DNA of 64,000 nt from Welwitschia mirabilis (taxonomy: Eukaryota > Gnetophyta > Gnetopsida > Welwitschiales). How positions within the stretch are numbered: position 1 is the first letter of the stretch; the number at the start of each line of letters is the position of its first letter. The stretch covers positions 454,143-518,142 of the forward strand of contig JBOZIK010000001.1 in NCBI GenBank assembly GCA_051453625.1, in the 5' to 3' direction. The notes under the pieces were generated by a model. That model was given only the letters and a program-made list of their open reading frames with translations, made no database searches and was not told where the DNA came from. The translations under genes were made by a program, and so were the position numbers. Positions 10,481 through 21,786 of the stretch are shown here, piece after piece.

Positions 10481-11229
10481 AATTTGATCTAAGTGTAGGT
10501 TGATCCACCATCACGGCTTACTAAATAAGAACCACTATAATTGGACAAGGAATAAGCCCATTAAGGTTGCAAGAGCGATAACTTTATCTCAGTATTGCTT
10601 GGAAGAAGTGTGGAGCATGACCATTTGTAGTAGAGTTAGTAATGGTGTAGCCATTGAACTACTACATCGGATGCATAGGTTTTGAGTGTTTTATCTTCCA
10701 GTTAGTTGGGATCTAGCTGTTATCTGCCCTTAGCATGTCATCCCCACAAGGCCATGATTTGAGCTAAAATCCAAAGTAAAATTAATTCCTAGGGACAACT
10801 TGACTTTTTTGGTCCTTAAATTATAGTTGCACCCTAAAGGCTTGACATAGCTGAGTACATTAACCATTTTAATAACAAATTGATAAATCACGGGCTCTAC
10901 ATCATGACCCCTTGCTTGAAGAAACCACGTGCTTAGCGACCACATTCAAAAGAAATTCCAAGAAGGAAGCTAGTCGATTACTCTTGTGATGGGTACCTCA
11001 TATCATTTTGAGATCTAAATATGGAACAACTACCTCATTATAGGGGAGCAGAATATTTTCGTGTACAAGATCATCCAAGACTTTCCTTACCAATAAAAAC
11101 GTTATACATGGGTTTATTAATCCTGGGGCCAAATGGATGGCATATTGAGGAACCGTCTGTGTTTTTGTTCTTAAGTAGCATCGAGTTCATCAAAAGCCCC
11201 AATAATGATTCTTTCCTATGCCCATACTC
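10481..11229. other. unassigned spacer between the gypsy and copia elements
   Basis: No domain is recognised on either strand. Open frames are short (93 codons at most) and show no family motifs. It may be the remains of the missing RT end and 3' LTR of the copia element to the right. Confidence 0.4.
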
Positions 11230-11538
11230 CTTGCTGGCTCGTCACTACTCTGCTCTGGTATGTGTATCTTGCATCTCATCGGGCCACTCATTCACTTTTT
11301 AAACTTTTTAACCACTCCTCAAAGATTCAGGTTCATCATAACTAGTATACAAGATGTACTCCAAAGGAGTTACATGCTAGGAGGTCTAGATGACCTTGTA
11401 GACCTTCTAACTAATGGACTGCTGTTTTAGGTTTGTTAAGACACTTCTCATTAGCTTTGAGACCTTGAGTTTGGATGCACCTTCTCATCATCACCATGAA
11501 TGCCAAAATCTAATTCAAAACTACTATTATGTAAGGTC

Positions 11539-11542
<4 letters not shown>

Positions 11543-11572
<30 letters not shown>
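11543..11572. repeat. (CT)15 microsatellite
   Basis: An uninterrupted CT run of 30 bases inside the copia remnant, between the integrase C-terminal block and the pre-RT block. Confidence 0.97.
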
Positions 11573-11577
<5 letters not shown>

Positions 11578-13765
11578 TCCTTGGTCTATGACTTTAGCAG
11601 TTGCTCATTGGTTTTCTAGGGATAGGACTTTTCTCATCCCACACCTTTTCATGTGAGAATAAAAGCATCATATCTTCCCCAAATATCACATCATGTGACC
11701 TAAACACTTTCTGATTCACAGGATCCTAGAGTTTGTATCCTATATTGTCATCATCATCGCCAAGGAAAGTGCACCTAGTTGCATGGGTATCCAACTTGGA
11801 TGTGGTAGACATGTGACAATAAGCCTCACATCCAAACATTTTGAGATGGACCAAGGAGATGGTATTCTCACTCCATGCATTTCTGAAATCTCACCTTGGA
11901 GAGCTGAATGCAATGACCTGTTTAGCAACTACACAATTATATTTGTCACCTTTGATCACAACTTGTTTGGAACTCTTGATTCAAACACCAAAGTTCTTTT
12001 CATGATGGTTCTACTATGTCTTTCGGTAATCTCATTCTGTTAAGGTGTAACCGTAGCTGTTTTCTTCTGGACAATTTCTGCTTCCTTGCAAAATTTCTCA
12101 AATTTGGACAAACAAAATTCGCCAGCATTACTAGTTAGCAAATATTTTATTTTCTTATCTATCTTAGTTCCACCTCTAGATTTAAAGATTTTATATATAT
12201 CTAGGGCCATGTCTTGTAACTTCAAGGGATGTACCAGATTTTCCTATTATTCTCATCAACAGAAGTAACGAAATGAAACATCACCCATAGAAACAAGAAG
12301 TTGTCAATCTTATTAAATCAAAATGAATCAAATCTTAAATAGATGTCTTTCTACATTGAATATTTCTTCACAAGTTCATTTTTTTACTTTTATCCCCTAC
12401 ACATGGAGAACAAAAATCAAGAGTCATGTGAGTTACATTGGATAGAAGATTCTTCGGCTAAAGGGCCTTCGTACTGGTTTTGCTCAGACGTCCCAATATA
12501 CAATGCCAAAAGCTACATTATTTTCTTGTACCATTGAAAATTCCTAGACATTGGTTTTGCTCACATGAATCCATTCCATGGAGCAATACCATTGCTCTGT
12601 TGGTAATCTTTTAGCTACTGCTTCCAAATGTGATTGTACAACCAACTTCATCTAATTAACTAGTGGAAGTGAAATTCCTTGCCATTGCAGGAGTATGCCC
12701 AACATTTTGCAAAGCCAGTATGCATCCATCTACACACCTTAACTTCACAGTTTCGATATCTTGACTCTTGCAAGTGTAGTCACCTTCTAAATAAACAACA
12801 CTTTTAGAGACCATCTTATAGAATATAAACATTTGTCTAGGTGGACAAATATAATAAGATGTTTTAGAATCCACAATGCAAACATCATGAGAGTTATACA
12901 AGGAGACTGCAACTTCACTTGAGTGGGCAATGAAAGTAATTCCAACCTTTCCATCAATTTGATTCGATTGACTAGATTCTCCGTCCTCCTTTTCGGTCCA
13001 TTGGTTCTTCTTCTTCAACTTGTCCTTCTTCATGTGGCCTTTTTGCTTACCATAACAAGGAATGAGATCTTATATGCTCAATTTGCCTATGCTCTTACCT
13101 TTGCCACGAGGTCCTCGGGATCTAGACTGATTTCTTTGTGAAGACTAAGCTTTACTACAATTTTTAAGAGTAGCTGCATTATTCTTGCTACACTCTAATG
13201 TCCAACAATGTGTCAATAGTATTATCCCAAGTCAGTTTGGGACTAGCATTGACAATGTAGTAACTGTAGGTTGCCAGCTTAGAGGCAAAGTAAAGAGCAC
13301 TAGGAAACATTTCAAAATTTTGGAGAAACCAAACTATAAGTTGTCAAGCTATGTAAACATCCCTTGCAACTCACCTAGATGAGGGTTCAAGGGAGCTCTC
13401 CGTTAAGTTGCAATTGAAAGAGTTATTTAGAGTATAGAACATATTCATACTAGAGGGTTCAGTGTACCACTTATATTAGTTTCTCTCGGAGTCTGTTCAT
13501 GCTTGTTTTAGAAATGCATGCATTAAGCACATTGTCACTGAGACATGGACGACTTAAGGACAATGCCATGTTATTAATCTCCATCTAGTCAATCATTGCT
13601 AAAGGCTTTGTCTTTTCCAACATAACCTTGCATTTCTGCATCAACATATCCTTCATTAGAATCTTCCAAATCTGCTAGTTTGTGGCACCAATCAGAGGCT
13701 AAGAGCCTTTAAAAGACTTTTGAGCCAAGGCTTGTTGAATCAAAAAATTTTCTCAAAACCAAGAC

Positions 13766-13776
13766 CTTTGATACCA
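13766..13776 (-). other. primer-binding site of the truncated copia element
   Basis: The minus strand reads TGGTATCAAAG, close to TGGTATCAGAGC, the initiator-Met tRNA site used by plant copia elements. It separates the LTR on the right from gag on the left. Confidence 0.6.
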
Positions 13777-13786
13777 CTTATCAAAA

Positions 13787-14125
13787 TGAATGTAGCGTAA
13801 AACAAGATGAACAAAAACAATGGAAATTAAAAGCACACAAAAGATTTAATGAAGTTTGGCCCCTTCCTAACGTACTTCCTTGGGAAAGCAATGCAAAGCT
13901 CTTATTAGCAGGACAAAGCTTTAGAGAATATAAATAGCCTTCAAGCACATTATGCCTTATCCTCAATGGCTGGAGAGATATATGGAAGAGGAAGATTAAG
14001 GTAAAGTGGCAAAACCCCAAAATATCTTCTACACACATATTATTTTTAAGTTAGAATTTATTTAATAACTACCCTAAGGTGATTTAATAATACAGTCCAC
14101 CTATTACAAACATGTTGGAATTAAA
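13787..14125 (-). repeat. 5' LTR of the truncated copia element (cut by a gap)
   Basis: Begins close to the primer-binding site and extends to the 881-N gap. It shares scattered identity with 15,836-16,085 and 22,497-22,760, including a TTTAATGAaGTTT block and the GCTCTTATTA block. On the minus strand it has the layout of a copia R/U5 region (AACTTCATTAAATCTT). Confidence 0.6.
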
Positions 14126-15006
14126 NNNNNNNNNNNNNNNNNNNNNNNNNNNNNNNNNNNNNNNNNNNNNNNNNNNNNNNNNNNNNNNNNNNNNNNNNNN
14201 NNNNNNNNNNNNNNNNNNNNNNNNNNNNNNNNNNNNNNNNNNNNNNNNNNNNNNNNNNNNNNNNNNNNNNNNNNNNNNNNNNNNNNNNNNNNNNNNNNNN
14301 NNNNNNNNNNNNNNNNNNNNNNNNNNNNNNNNNNNNNNNNNNNNNNNNNNNNNNNNNNNNNNNNNNNNNNNNNNNNNNNNNNNNNNNNNNNNNNNNNNNN
14401 NNNNNNNNNNNNNNNNNNNNNNNNNNNNNNNNNNNNNNNNNNNNNNNNNNNNNNNNNNNNNNNNNNNNNNNNNNNNNNNNNNNNNNNNNNNNNNNNNNNN
14501 NNNNNNNNNNNNNNNNNNNNNNNNNNNNNNNNNNNNNNNNNNNNNNNNNNNNNNNNNNNNNNNNNNNNNNNNNNNNNNNNNNNNNNNNNNNNNNNNNNNN
14601 NNNNNNNNNNNNNNNNNNNNNNNNNNNNNNNNNNNNNNNNNNNNNNNNNNNNNNNNNNNNNNNNNNNNNNNNNNNNNNNNNNNNNNNNNNNNNNNNNNNN
14701 NNNNNNNNNNNNNNNNNNNNNNNNNNNNNNNNNNNNNNNNNNNNNNNNNNNNNNNNNNNNNNNNNNNNNNNNNNNNNNNNNNNNNNNNNNNNNNNNNNNN
14801 NNNNNNNNNNNNNNNNNNNNNNNNNNNNNNNNNNNNNNNNNNNNNNNNNNNNNNNNNNNNNNNNNNNNNNNNNNNNNNNNNNNNNNNNNNNNNNNNNNNN
14901 NNNNNNNNNNNNNNNNNNNNNNNNNNNNNNNNNNNNNNNNNNNNNNNNNNNNNNNNNNNNNNNNNNNNNNNNNNNNNNNNNNNNNNNNNNNNNNNNNNNN
15001 NNNNNN
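14126..15006. other. assembly gap, 881 N, flanked by a 50-bp direct repeat
   Basis: The 50 bases before the gap (14,076-14,125) and after it (15,007-15,056) are the same sequence with two or so mismatches (both end CATGTTGGAATTAAA). The two contigs may overlap there, or a real duplication may surround missing sequence. Confidence 0.95.
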
Positions 15007-15239
15007 AAGGTGATTTAATAATCCAGTCCACCTTTTACAAACATGTTGGAATTAAAATAGAATTTGGCTTTATGTTACAAGAAGTATCAACAACATTGGC
15101 AGATAGATAAGGAGATAGATTTTGTTTCCATAGAACCCCTTCAGAGGTAAAGAAGGTTTATCTTCTTCTGTTGATTTGGATTGCATAGTGAACTAACATA
15201 ACATTGTTTAACACTACCTTTGTCTATGATTTCCTAACT

Positions 15240-15625
15240 CCCCCTTTTTCAAGGATTAAGTTTAAAGATTTCCGACTAACTTTATCATGAGCCTTAGATA
15301 GATCCAATTCTAGAATCCCTAGAGGGGTTTGTTATGTGTGCATGTAATAGAGGATTGCATATACCTAGATGATATCATGTTTGATTCCTTGACATGGTAT
15401 GAAGCCAAAGTGATCATTATAAATGCAACCATAAAGAATTGGTTTGATCCTATTGGGCTAATATATTGATCTAGACTTCATAAATTGTTTTGTATAATCG
15501 AATTGGACAACAATCTCTTGGAGAAGGGATTTTCTCCTTTTTTGGCAACTGAGTTAGTATTGTGAAATGCAACTCTTTTAGGCAGCAACCTTTTTCCTAG
15601 CTATTGAGGCAAACCACATAAATGT
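15240..15625 (-). pseudogene. L1-type LINE reverse transcriptase fragment
   Basis: Reading minus: PKKEKIPSPRDCCPIRLYKT near 15,553-15,490 (L1: IPK......FRPISL.N..YK), then NRIKPIL, GFIPCQGIKHDII (L1: Q.GF..GR.I.DNI), and LGILELDLSKAHDKVS (L1: KLD..KAYD.V.W) at about 15,279-15,325. The last block keeps the first catalytic Asp of the polymerase. There are frameshifts and one stop. Only this part of the RT is present. It has no link to the neighbouring LTRs. Confidence 0.75.
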
Positions 15626-15835
15626 TTCCTTCAAGATAGCTCCATAAGTGCTTGAGATATTCTCCATTCTGCCAATATGAGGCATCTTGAACTTCCTACT
15701 TACTGATTTGCTTGTCCACAGTGGTTGTTTGGACCTTCAAAACTTCCTATCTACTGAGGTATCGAAGGAGATTAAGGTCCACATCCTTTTTGTTAAGTGA
15801 GTCTTTAAAGTAGTCTAGGGCTTTTAAAAAAGCAA

Positions 15836-16085
15836 GTGCAGTAATAAAACGAGGAGAACAAATGGAGACAAACAAAACACACGCAAGAGGTTTAATGAGG
15901 TTTCGCTCCTCAGTAGCCTACATGCTTGACAAAATGGTGTCGAGTCCTTATCCTCAGAAGAAGGCTCTAAGAATACAAATGATATGAAGCACACACCATT
16001 TCTCAATGGCATGAGGGATATAACTAGGAGAGGAGTGGGGTAATGAATATATGGCATGTGATGATTTCACTAAGATGGTGGGAAG
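15836..16085 (-). repeat. LTR fragment related to 13,787-14,125
   Basis: Collinear with the truncated copia LTR (roughly 70-75% by eye): AAACACACGCAAGAGGTTT, TTAATGAGGTTT, CTTATCCTCAG and the AATGGCATGAGGGATATAA block. No internal domains belong to it, so it is a solo or fragment LTR. Confidence 0.55.
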
Positions 16086-16136
16086 CCAAAATTGTCCAAA
16101 GCTATCCTGCAGCCCTACGAGGTAATTCCCTAGGTG

Positions 16137-16152
16137 GCTTCTGATACCATGT
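16137..16152 (-). other. primer-binding-site-like sequence abutting the left LTR
   Basis: The minus strand reads TGGTATCAGAAGCC just after the left LTR of the 16-22 kb copia element (LTR end ATTAACA). A primer-binding site is expected after a 5' LTR, but this LTR is the 3' one for the element on its right. Confidence 0.5.
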
Positions 16153-16153
16153 T

Positions 16154-16527
16154 AATAATGGAGATGGCAATCTACAATCTTTTTGATGTCCATATTCTGT
16201 TGCATCATGTTTGCATTTAAAAGGTTGTATGGAAGTACCTGAAGTCACATAATCGCAATGTTGGAAATGGAGTGTTAAATGCGCTGTTGTAAGTACAACC
16301 TGTATGATGGAAAAAAAAGAAAAAAAGAAAGAAGAAGAAGAAGAAGAGTTGCCATTGTAGCGACATCTTCCTTTGTACTTTTGCCGTGCCATTGCAATTG
16401 CAAACCTCTGATGGACCCACTTCTTGTAATAATCACATTTGCTTATCTTTCCTTTTTGTTTTTTTTGCAACATGCTATCATGGAAACTTCAACACCTGCA
16501 AAAAAAATAAAATTATGTTTTCTGACA
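16154..16527 (-). repeat. 3' LTR (short) of the copia element
   Basis: Starts on the minus strand with TGTCAG at 16,527, directly after the end of the RNase H region. It matches the right LTR over about 370 bp (CATATTCTG, GCATCATG and GGAAATGGAGTG blocks). It is about 340 bp shorter than the right LTR. A GAA-rich low-complexity tract at 16,320-16,350 is unique to this copy. Confidence 0.75.
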
Positions 16528-16559
16528 TCTTTGCCTTAATTTTAATTGTTTTAAACTTA

Positions 16560-17233
16560 AATGTTCGTAAAGATTGTACACCACAAGCTTCAAACAGAGA
16601 TAGATAAATTGTGATTCCTTCAATGGATTTTTGAACCGATCTGTGTTTTGTTCTCTGCTGTTGTAATACTCCAAGTACAATGCCCTATTGAATTAAACTT
16701 CAAACAAAGGGAACTTTGATATCATTATGTTCCATTCTGTCATGATGAACTGAATTTCTGGATAAGGTGATTGCAGGTCTGTTATCACAGAAAATTTTTA
16801 TTTCTTTCGACTGATATAACAAAAACTCGTTGGGCATTCTTCTCATCCAAATGGCATGACAACTTGTTCCTACGGCTGAAATGTACTCTACGTCTGTGCC
16901 TGAAAGCACATAGGGTTGTTTCTTTGAACACCAAGAATATGTGGAAACCCAAGTTGAAAAACGAATCCATTTGTGTTTTTTCAGTCTTTTAACACATGTA
17001 GCTCAGTCACTCTTTGAGAAACAAATCAAGGTTGCATTATCAAGTACTTGGAAACCTGTAAAAAAGACCATGTTCTAATGTGCATTTTATATATCAAATT
17101 TTTTCCCCCCTGCTTCATGATGATGTTGCAATGGGTAGGGCATAAAACAATTGATGACATTCACAGCATAAATAATGTCTGGGCATGAGGCAGTTAAATA
17201 CAAGTGTCCACCAACAAAACTTTGAAAAAGAGT
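16560..17233 (-). pseudogene. copia RNase H domain, lower part
   Basis: Minus strand: HLYLTASCPDIIYAVNVI at about 17,215-17,150 (copia: YL..TRPDI..AV...), NTNGFVFQLG (copia: ..TSGY.F.LG), then DVEYISAVGTSCHAIWMRRM (copia: EAEY.A...A...IWL) and IKIFCDNRPAITLSRN (copia: I..DN..AI.LA.N). It ends with a decayed Q.ADIFTK-type tail at about 16,650-16,600. Frames shift at least three times. The nested LTR at 17,234 separates it from the RT. Confidence 0.8.
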
Positions 17234-18194
17234 TGCATTAACTAAAAGAGTTACATTTTAACACAATTAGGTGAACCCAAACAGCCACAAAGATCTTGTA
17301 TAGTGAGGAATTAAAGACACTTAAAAATTGAATTGATAATTGATGAAATAAGTAATAATATCAAATTTAATTTTAGAATTCACTTCCAAACGATTACATA
17401 AGTCCTCTTTAAGCTTGCTGCCTAATGGATCTTATGCCTTCACACAATGAATGCCTCTTGATTCTTACTTCTTCACACTTAATGATGCCTGAATGAGGTC
17501 TTTTATGCTTCACTTGCTCTTCTTGTTGCTGCAGTTGTTCTTCTTATCTTCTCTTATGTCTTGCTGCTTGATGATTGAATGGTCTTCATTTTCTCCTCCT
17601 TTTATATGTCTTCAAGGGTGATGACATCATGTTATCTCCCAAGGGAACATCTCTTTTTCTTTTGTTCGTTTTCTTCTTTTATTTAAAAGCATTAAAGCAT
17701 TAAAAACAGTAGCAATGAGTTACTTTTTTAAAGTTTTTTTAACATTAAAATATGATTTTATATCATGGTCACTTAAATTTAGGGTTATACTGATGATGAC
17801 ATTAATTATAATTAATAATAAACATGCCTTTACTGTTTTTAACAAAACATTAATCAGAATTAAGACTTTAATTACTATTTTTAATACTTTAACAATAAAA
17901 CAGTAAAATGAATTGATTTGAAGGTGAAAAGGGTGCTGATGCAGGGGTGACATCAGCAGGTTATGGGATGATGCAGGGATGACATCAGCAAGGATAGGGT
18001 TCACCAATTGACTTTCTGTTTGGCACATGACGTGTACATGATGGGCACACTCAATTTCATCAATTTGGCATTCAAAACCATCGAAATGTTGCAAAACTAA
18101 TTTTCTGCAACATGAAACATGATTTTTCGCATAATAATGAGAGGGCATAAATCCAAAATTTTGAAGTTTGAGTGACTTAGATCAGTGTGTGACA
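17234..18194 (-). mobile_element. solo LTR inserted in the copia RNase H region
   Basis: A 961-bp block starts TGCATT and ends GTGACA, and interrupts the copia coding sequence. It is flanked by AGAGT (17,229-17,233) and AAAGT (18,195-18,199), a 5-bp target duplication with one mismatch. On the minus strand it has a TATA-like box ATATAAAAGG (about 17,598-17,609) and a downstream purine-rich transcript-like region, as in LTR promoters. Conceptual removal brings the two halves of the copia frame together in phase. No internal domains, so a solo LTR. Confidence 0.8.
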
Positions 18195-18880
18195 AAAGTG
18201 GCATAAATACCATCATTAACATCAGCACTGTCATCCTTTCACAGTTTTGTGCTTGAAGCAATTGGAATGTGTGCAGTTTTGCAGTTCTCCATATTGAACC
18301 ATTTAATTAGATGTCTGGTATACTTCTGCTGTGAAATAAAATGCCTTCTTCCTTCTGAATTATCTCTAAGCCAAGATAATAACACATGAACTTTTGGTCA
18401 CAGATATCAAATTCCTTTTTCATATCCCTTGCAATATCTTGAAGCATTTCTTTAGAATTGCTCATATAGATCAAATCATTGACATAGATACATGTCAGAA
18501 GGAAATTAACATCCTTGTCTAGTCTTCCAAATAGACTATCCTCAAAAAAGGACATTTCTCCAAACCATTCAAAAAGCATATTTCAATTTGTTTGCACTAG
18601 AGATGAGGAGCTTGTTTGAGGGTGTACTGTGCCTTCTTCATTTTGAGCACCTTTAGCTCTTCTCCTTTTTTCATGAATTGTGGGGGTTGCTTCATGTAAC
18701 TCTTCTCATGAAGGTTGGCATTGAGAAAAGTAGACTTCATGCTCATTTGATAAACTTCCAGGTGCTTATGAGGAGTTGTTGCCACATTCTGATAGTACCT
18801 ATGCAGCTGGTGCAAGCTCCTTGTTGTAATCCACCTGGCGTTGCTGCTTGTAGCCTTTGACGACCAAATAGGTTTCATGC
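18195..18880 (-). pseudogene. copia reverse transcriptase
   Basis: The frame 18878-18597 has MKSTFLNANLHEKSYMKQPP (copia: VK.AFLNG.L.E.VYM.QPPGF) and KMKKAQYTLKQAPHL (copia: L.KALYGLKQAPR.W). The frame 18579-18307 has the palm box IYVNDLIYM, where copia has YVDD: the first catalytic Asp is Asn (AAT at 18,478-18,480). It then has FDICDQKFMCYYLGLEI (copia: F.M.DLG...YFLG.E). Beyond it the QKY-like and NCK..PMA-like blocks run up to the nested LTR. The active site is inactivated and the frame is split. Confidence 0.85.
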
Positions 18881-19179
18881 TTCTCTACTTCTTTTGCTAT
18901 ATACCCATTTGAATCCAATGGGCCTTATATCTTCAGGCAAGTCCATATGCTCCCATGACTCATTCTTTTCTATGGTTGATATCTTTTCAGTCATTGCTTT
19001 GAACTATTTCTCATTCTTTACTGCCTTCTCACAGGTTACTGGATTCCAACTTACAAAAAGACAACGCAAACTTTGCTCTTGTTCTGTTTATTTGTAGATG
19101 TCTTTCCTTCATTGTTGTTGACTTCTTGATGTTGTTGACTTCTTGATGGCATTGATCTACCACTACTCGATGGAGTTGT

Positions 19180-20160
19180 CACTGGAGATTGGCTTTGCAT
19201 ACTTTGAAGTTCAGATGATCCATCCTCTGTTTCTTCTTACTCCTATAGTGTAGATGCATTCTAGCCCCATTTGTTATCCTCAAAGACTTTACGTCCCTCC
19301 TAATAGTTGGCTTCTTCAAAATTGGATTAAACAATATTTGTGCCTTAGATTCTTCACTATAACCAACAAAGATGCACTGCTCCAACTTCTTTTGGAAAAC
19401 ATCAGCTAAATGAGGATGAGCAACAGATTGGAAAACTTGCAAGCTCACACTGGGCTTACAACCTGATGAAATCTCCTCAGGTGTTGTATTGAGGAAGGGT
19501 TTCATTAGACATTGATTGAAAAGATACTCTACACACTATGCTGCTTCAACCTATAGTCACTGGTAGATCTTTGGTCTTCAGCATGCAACGAACCATGTCA
19601 ACAGAAGTTCTGTTCTTGTACTTAATCACTTCGTTCAGTTGTGCCATATGTGCCAACAATTCTACAAAAATGGTCAGATTTCTTTGATTGAAATCCAGCA
19701 CGTTAATATCTTCTAAACTTCTGTATATGAAAGCCACTTTGCTTTTCTATGACAACTTTGAATGCTTGAATTTCTCAAAAGCTACTGCCATTTGGGCTTG
19801 GAAAATTTGTCCAAGTTCTTCTACTCATATCATCAATCAAGGCAAGAAAATATCTTTACCAATATAAGAAGGCACTTTGAATGTCCACAAATGTCACTAT
19901 GGATAAGCTCAACAGGTTGTGAGCTCCATGTTTTCTGAGTATACATTGTTAACAATCTTGAGTTGGACTGGGCATGAAGGGCAATCCATGCACTATCTCT
20001 TACTTATGCAACAAATCAAGGGCATCAAAATTCAAATGACCAAATCTAGAATGCCATTGCTAGGTCGAACTGTTAACAAAGCTATTTAGGTTAAGTTGGC
20101 ATTCTAGATGGTATCCTTGATTTAGGTTAACAAATCTAGAATGCCTAGATTTGGTCATTC
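19180..20160 (-). pseudogene. copia integrase with pre-integrase region
   Basis: The frame 19737-19546 overlaps the NRT..M.R.ML region (NRTSVDMVRCMLKTKDLP). The frame 19505-19179 is the C-terminal domain: NTTPEEISSGCKPSV (copia: TP.E.W.G.KPS), QCIFVGYSEESKAQILFNPI (copia: CIFVGY...SKGY.L..P) and RRDVKS. Upstream (19,900-20,150) is a decayed GAG-pre-integrase block with LIDDMSRRTW (copia: IDD.SR..W). Stops occur between the pieces. Confidence 0.8.
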
Positions 20161-20559
20161 TACCAAATCCATGCACTATCTTTCTCAACGTAGTTTGCTC
20201 CTCTAGCAAGTCACCATCTTTCTCAGTGCAGTTGGCTTCTCTAGGCAGTCATCATCCTTCTCAATGTAGTTTGCTCATGTGACATTCATGTGTGCAATTT
20301 TCTTATGATACTTTCCTGCATAGTGTCTAAATTTGTGACAATTAATGTCCAAAATTGTGATAATAATGGCACTAACCTGGCTTAAAGTTGTATTGGAAAC
20401 TCTACCTTTATTGCTTCTACCTCTTTCTTGATGAAGACTGGAGAGTTCTCGTCCATGGAAGGGTTGCTTAATCCTTGATCTCTTTCATATAATACACAAT
20501 TGTAAAATGTAGATCAGATTGTTGTTTGTTTTTTGATTTGGAGATTCTAGATCACTGGA

Positions 20560-21735
20560 TCTCTCAGGAGTGTTTTGCGCATCATTGCGGATTGTAAACA
20601 TGGAAAAACCTTAGAGCTCAATTTAAGACTTAATGAAATCAATCTACCATTTAATTAAAATAAGAAATTAGAGCTTTTAAAATGTCTTTTTGCTTATTGT
20701 TTAGTTTACATCTACTGGAGAATGTTAAAATGGTCAAAATATTCTATGTATGTTTAGTTCTAACCTCAAGAAATAGCAAACCTCTTTGGATCTTTGTGGC
20801 TATCTTTGGAGCTTTGCATATCTCTCTAGATCTGTACAGATCTCTTCAAATCACTGCAGATCACTCTGGATCATTGTGGAGCGGATCGTCAGGGATTGTG
20901 ATCCAGAGCCTCTGGATTGAGATCCAGAGGGAATCACGGTCCAAAACCAATCGAAAATGTTTTTTTGGGATCAAGATCCAGGTCACCCAGATCATGATTC
21001 CGACCTGCATTTCACAACTATGATATAATACCTTCCTCTCTGCCTCTGCTCATTTCTCCTCCTACTGTTAATTTTGTTTTCAAGGCTTTCTCCGATAGCT
21101 TCATAGAATTCTTTTCAATCCTCTACTCATGACTATAGAGGGATCCCATCAACTCATCAAATGTTAGTTTGTTCAAATCCTTTGATTCTTCTCCAACGAT
21201 GACCATGTTCTCATATACTGGAGTCAATGACCTTAAAATCTTCTCTAACACCTGTTTTGACACGGCTTTCACCAATAGTTCTTATCGTTTTGACAGAGTC
21301 TATTGTACGAGTAAAAAATTCACCCAAGCTCTCTATGGTTTTCATCTCTAGTGTCCTGAGTTCTTTTCTTAAAAGTTGTAACTGTATTGTCTTAACTTTT
21401 TATAGTACCTTTGAAATAGTTTTTGAACAAATCCTATGCCTCCCTTCTCATTTCTGTTGACATCACAGTTGGTGCCACTGCTTCATGCTTGAATAATGAT
21501 GAATGATACCTTTAGTCTTTCCTTCTTTTTCCATGTAATTCCTCCTCCTTTGTCTCAATGTCAATGTGACTTGGTATGTAGCTGCGGTTGGAGGCTCTGT
21601 TTATCCTCCTTGAATGGAGCCCTATAAATCCATGGACTTGAACAATTTATCCATCTAGAAACTCCAATCTTCGTTGTTACTTCTGTTAAATTCCAGAATG
21701 TGCAGTTGTTTAGAACTTGATGTAGGCATTGCCAT
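20560..21735 (-). pseudogene. copia gag region
   Basis: Minus-strand start ATG at 21,733-21,735, about 27 bp after the primer site. It gives MAMPTSSSKQLHILEFNRSN (copia: F.G.NY..W...M). Then DKLFKSMDL (copia: ..L..QDLW), and lower down VLEKILRSLTPVYENMVI and NKLTFDELMGSLYSHE (copia UBN2: V.KILRSLP..F......E. .DL...T..EL...L...E). Stops interrupt it. It is the capsid protein. Confidence 0.8.
20786..20996. repeat. GATC-rich segment in the gag tail
   Basis: About 11 GATC tetranucleotides in 211 bp, in runs such as CAGATCACTCTGGATCA and GTGATCCAGAG. The chance expectation is below one. It includes a small CCAGAG/CTCTGG hairpin. It lies where copia gag has a repetitive RG-rich tail. Confidence 0.75.
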
Positions 21736-21761
21736 GATTAAAATTCAACTTAGTTGTCCAA

Positions 21762-21773
21762 GCTCTGATACCA
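21762..21773 (-). other. copia primer-binding site, perfect
   Basis: Plus strand GCTCTGATACCA is the exact complement of TGGTATCAGAGC, the initiator-Met tRNA primer site of plant copia elements. Confidence 0.85.
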
Positions 21774-21786
21774 CTCTTTCAACTGG

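Larger units (their letters stand above)
11230..13780 (-). pseudogene. Ty1/copia gag-protease-integrase, truncated before RT
   Basis: Minus strand, read from the primer-binding site near 13,770 leftward. The frame 13033-12656 has a Lys-rich gag tail, then the protease block CIVDSKTSYYICP (copia: W.LDSG.S.HI) with Asp kept and Gly changed. The frame 12225-12040 holds integrase core KIKYLLTSNAGEFC (copia: I..LR.D.GGEF), with the catalytic Asp now Ser. 11860-11660 in another frame reads HLKMFGCEAYCHM and FLGDDDDNIGYKL, the copia integrase C-terminal block. 11430-11230 retains the R-S-T-R..RPP and EPESL signatures that precede the copia RT. The RT and RNase H are absent, so the copy is truncated. 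Confidence 0.75.

Noticed and set aside
14084-15110. Open frames of 315 and 332 codons on both strands
   Set aside because: They consist almost entirely of N.
16217-16539. Open frames around the GAA/TTC tract
   Set aside because: They lie in the copia LTR and are driven by a low-complexity tract.
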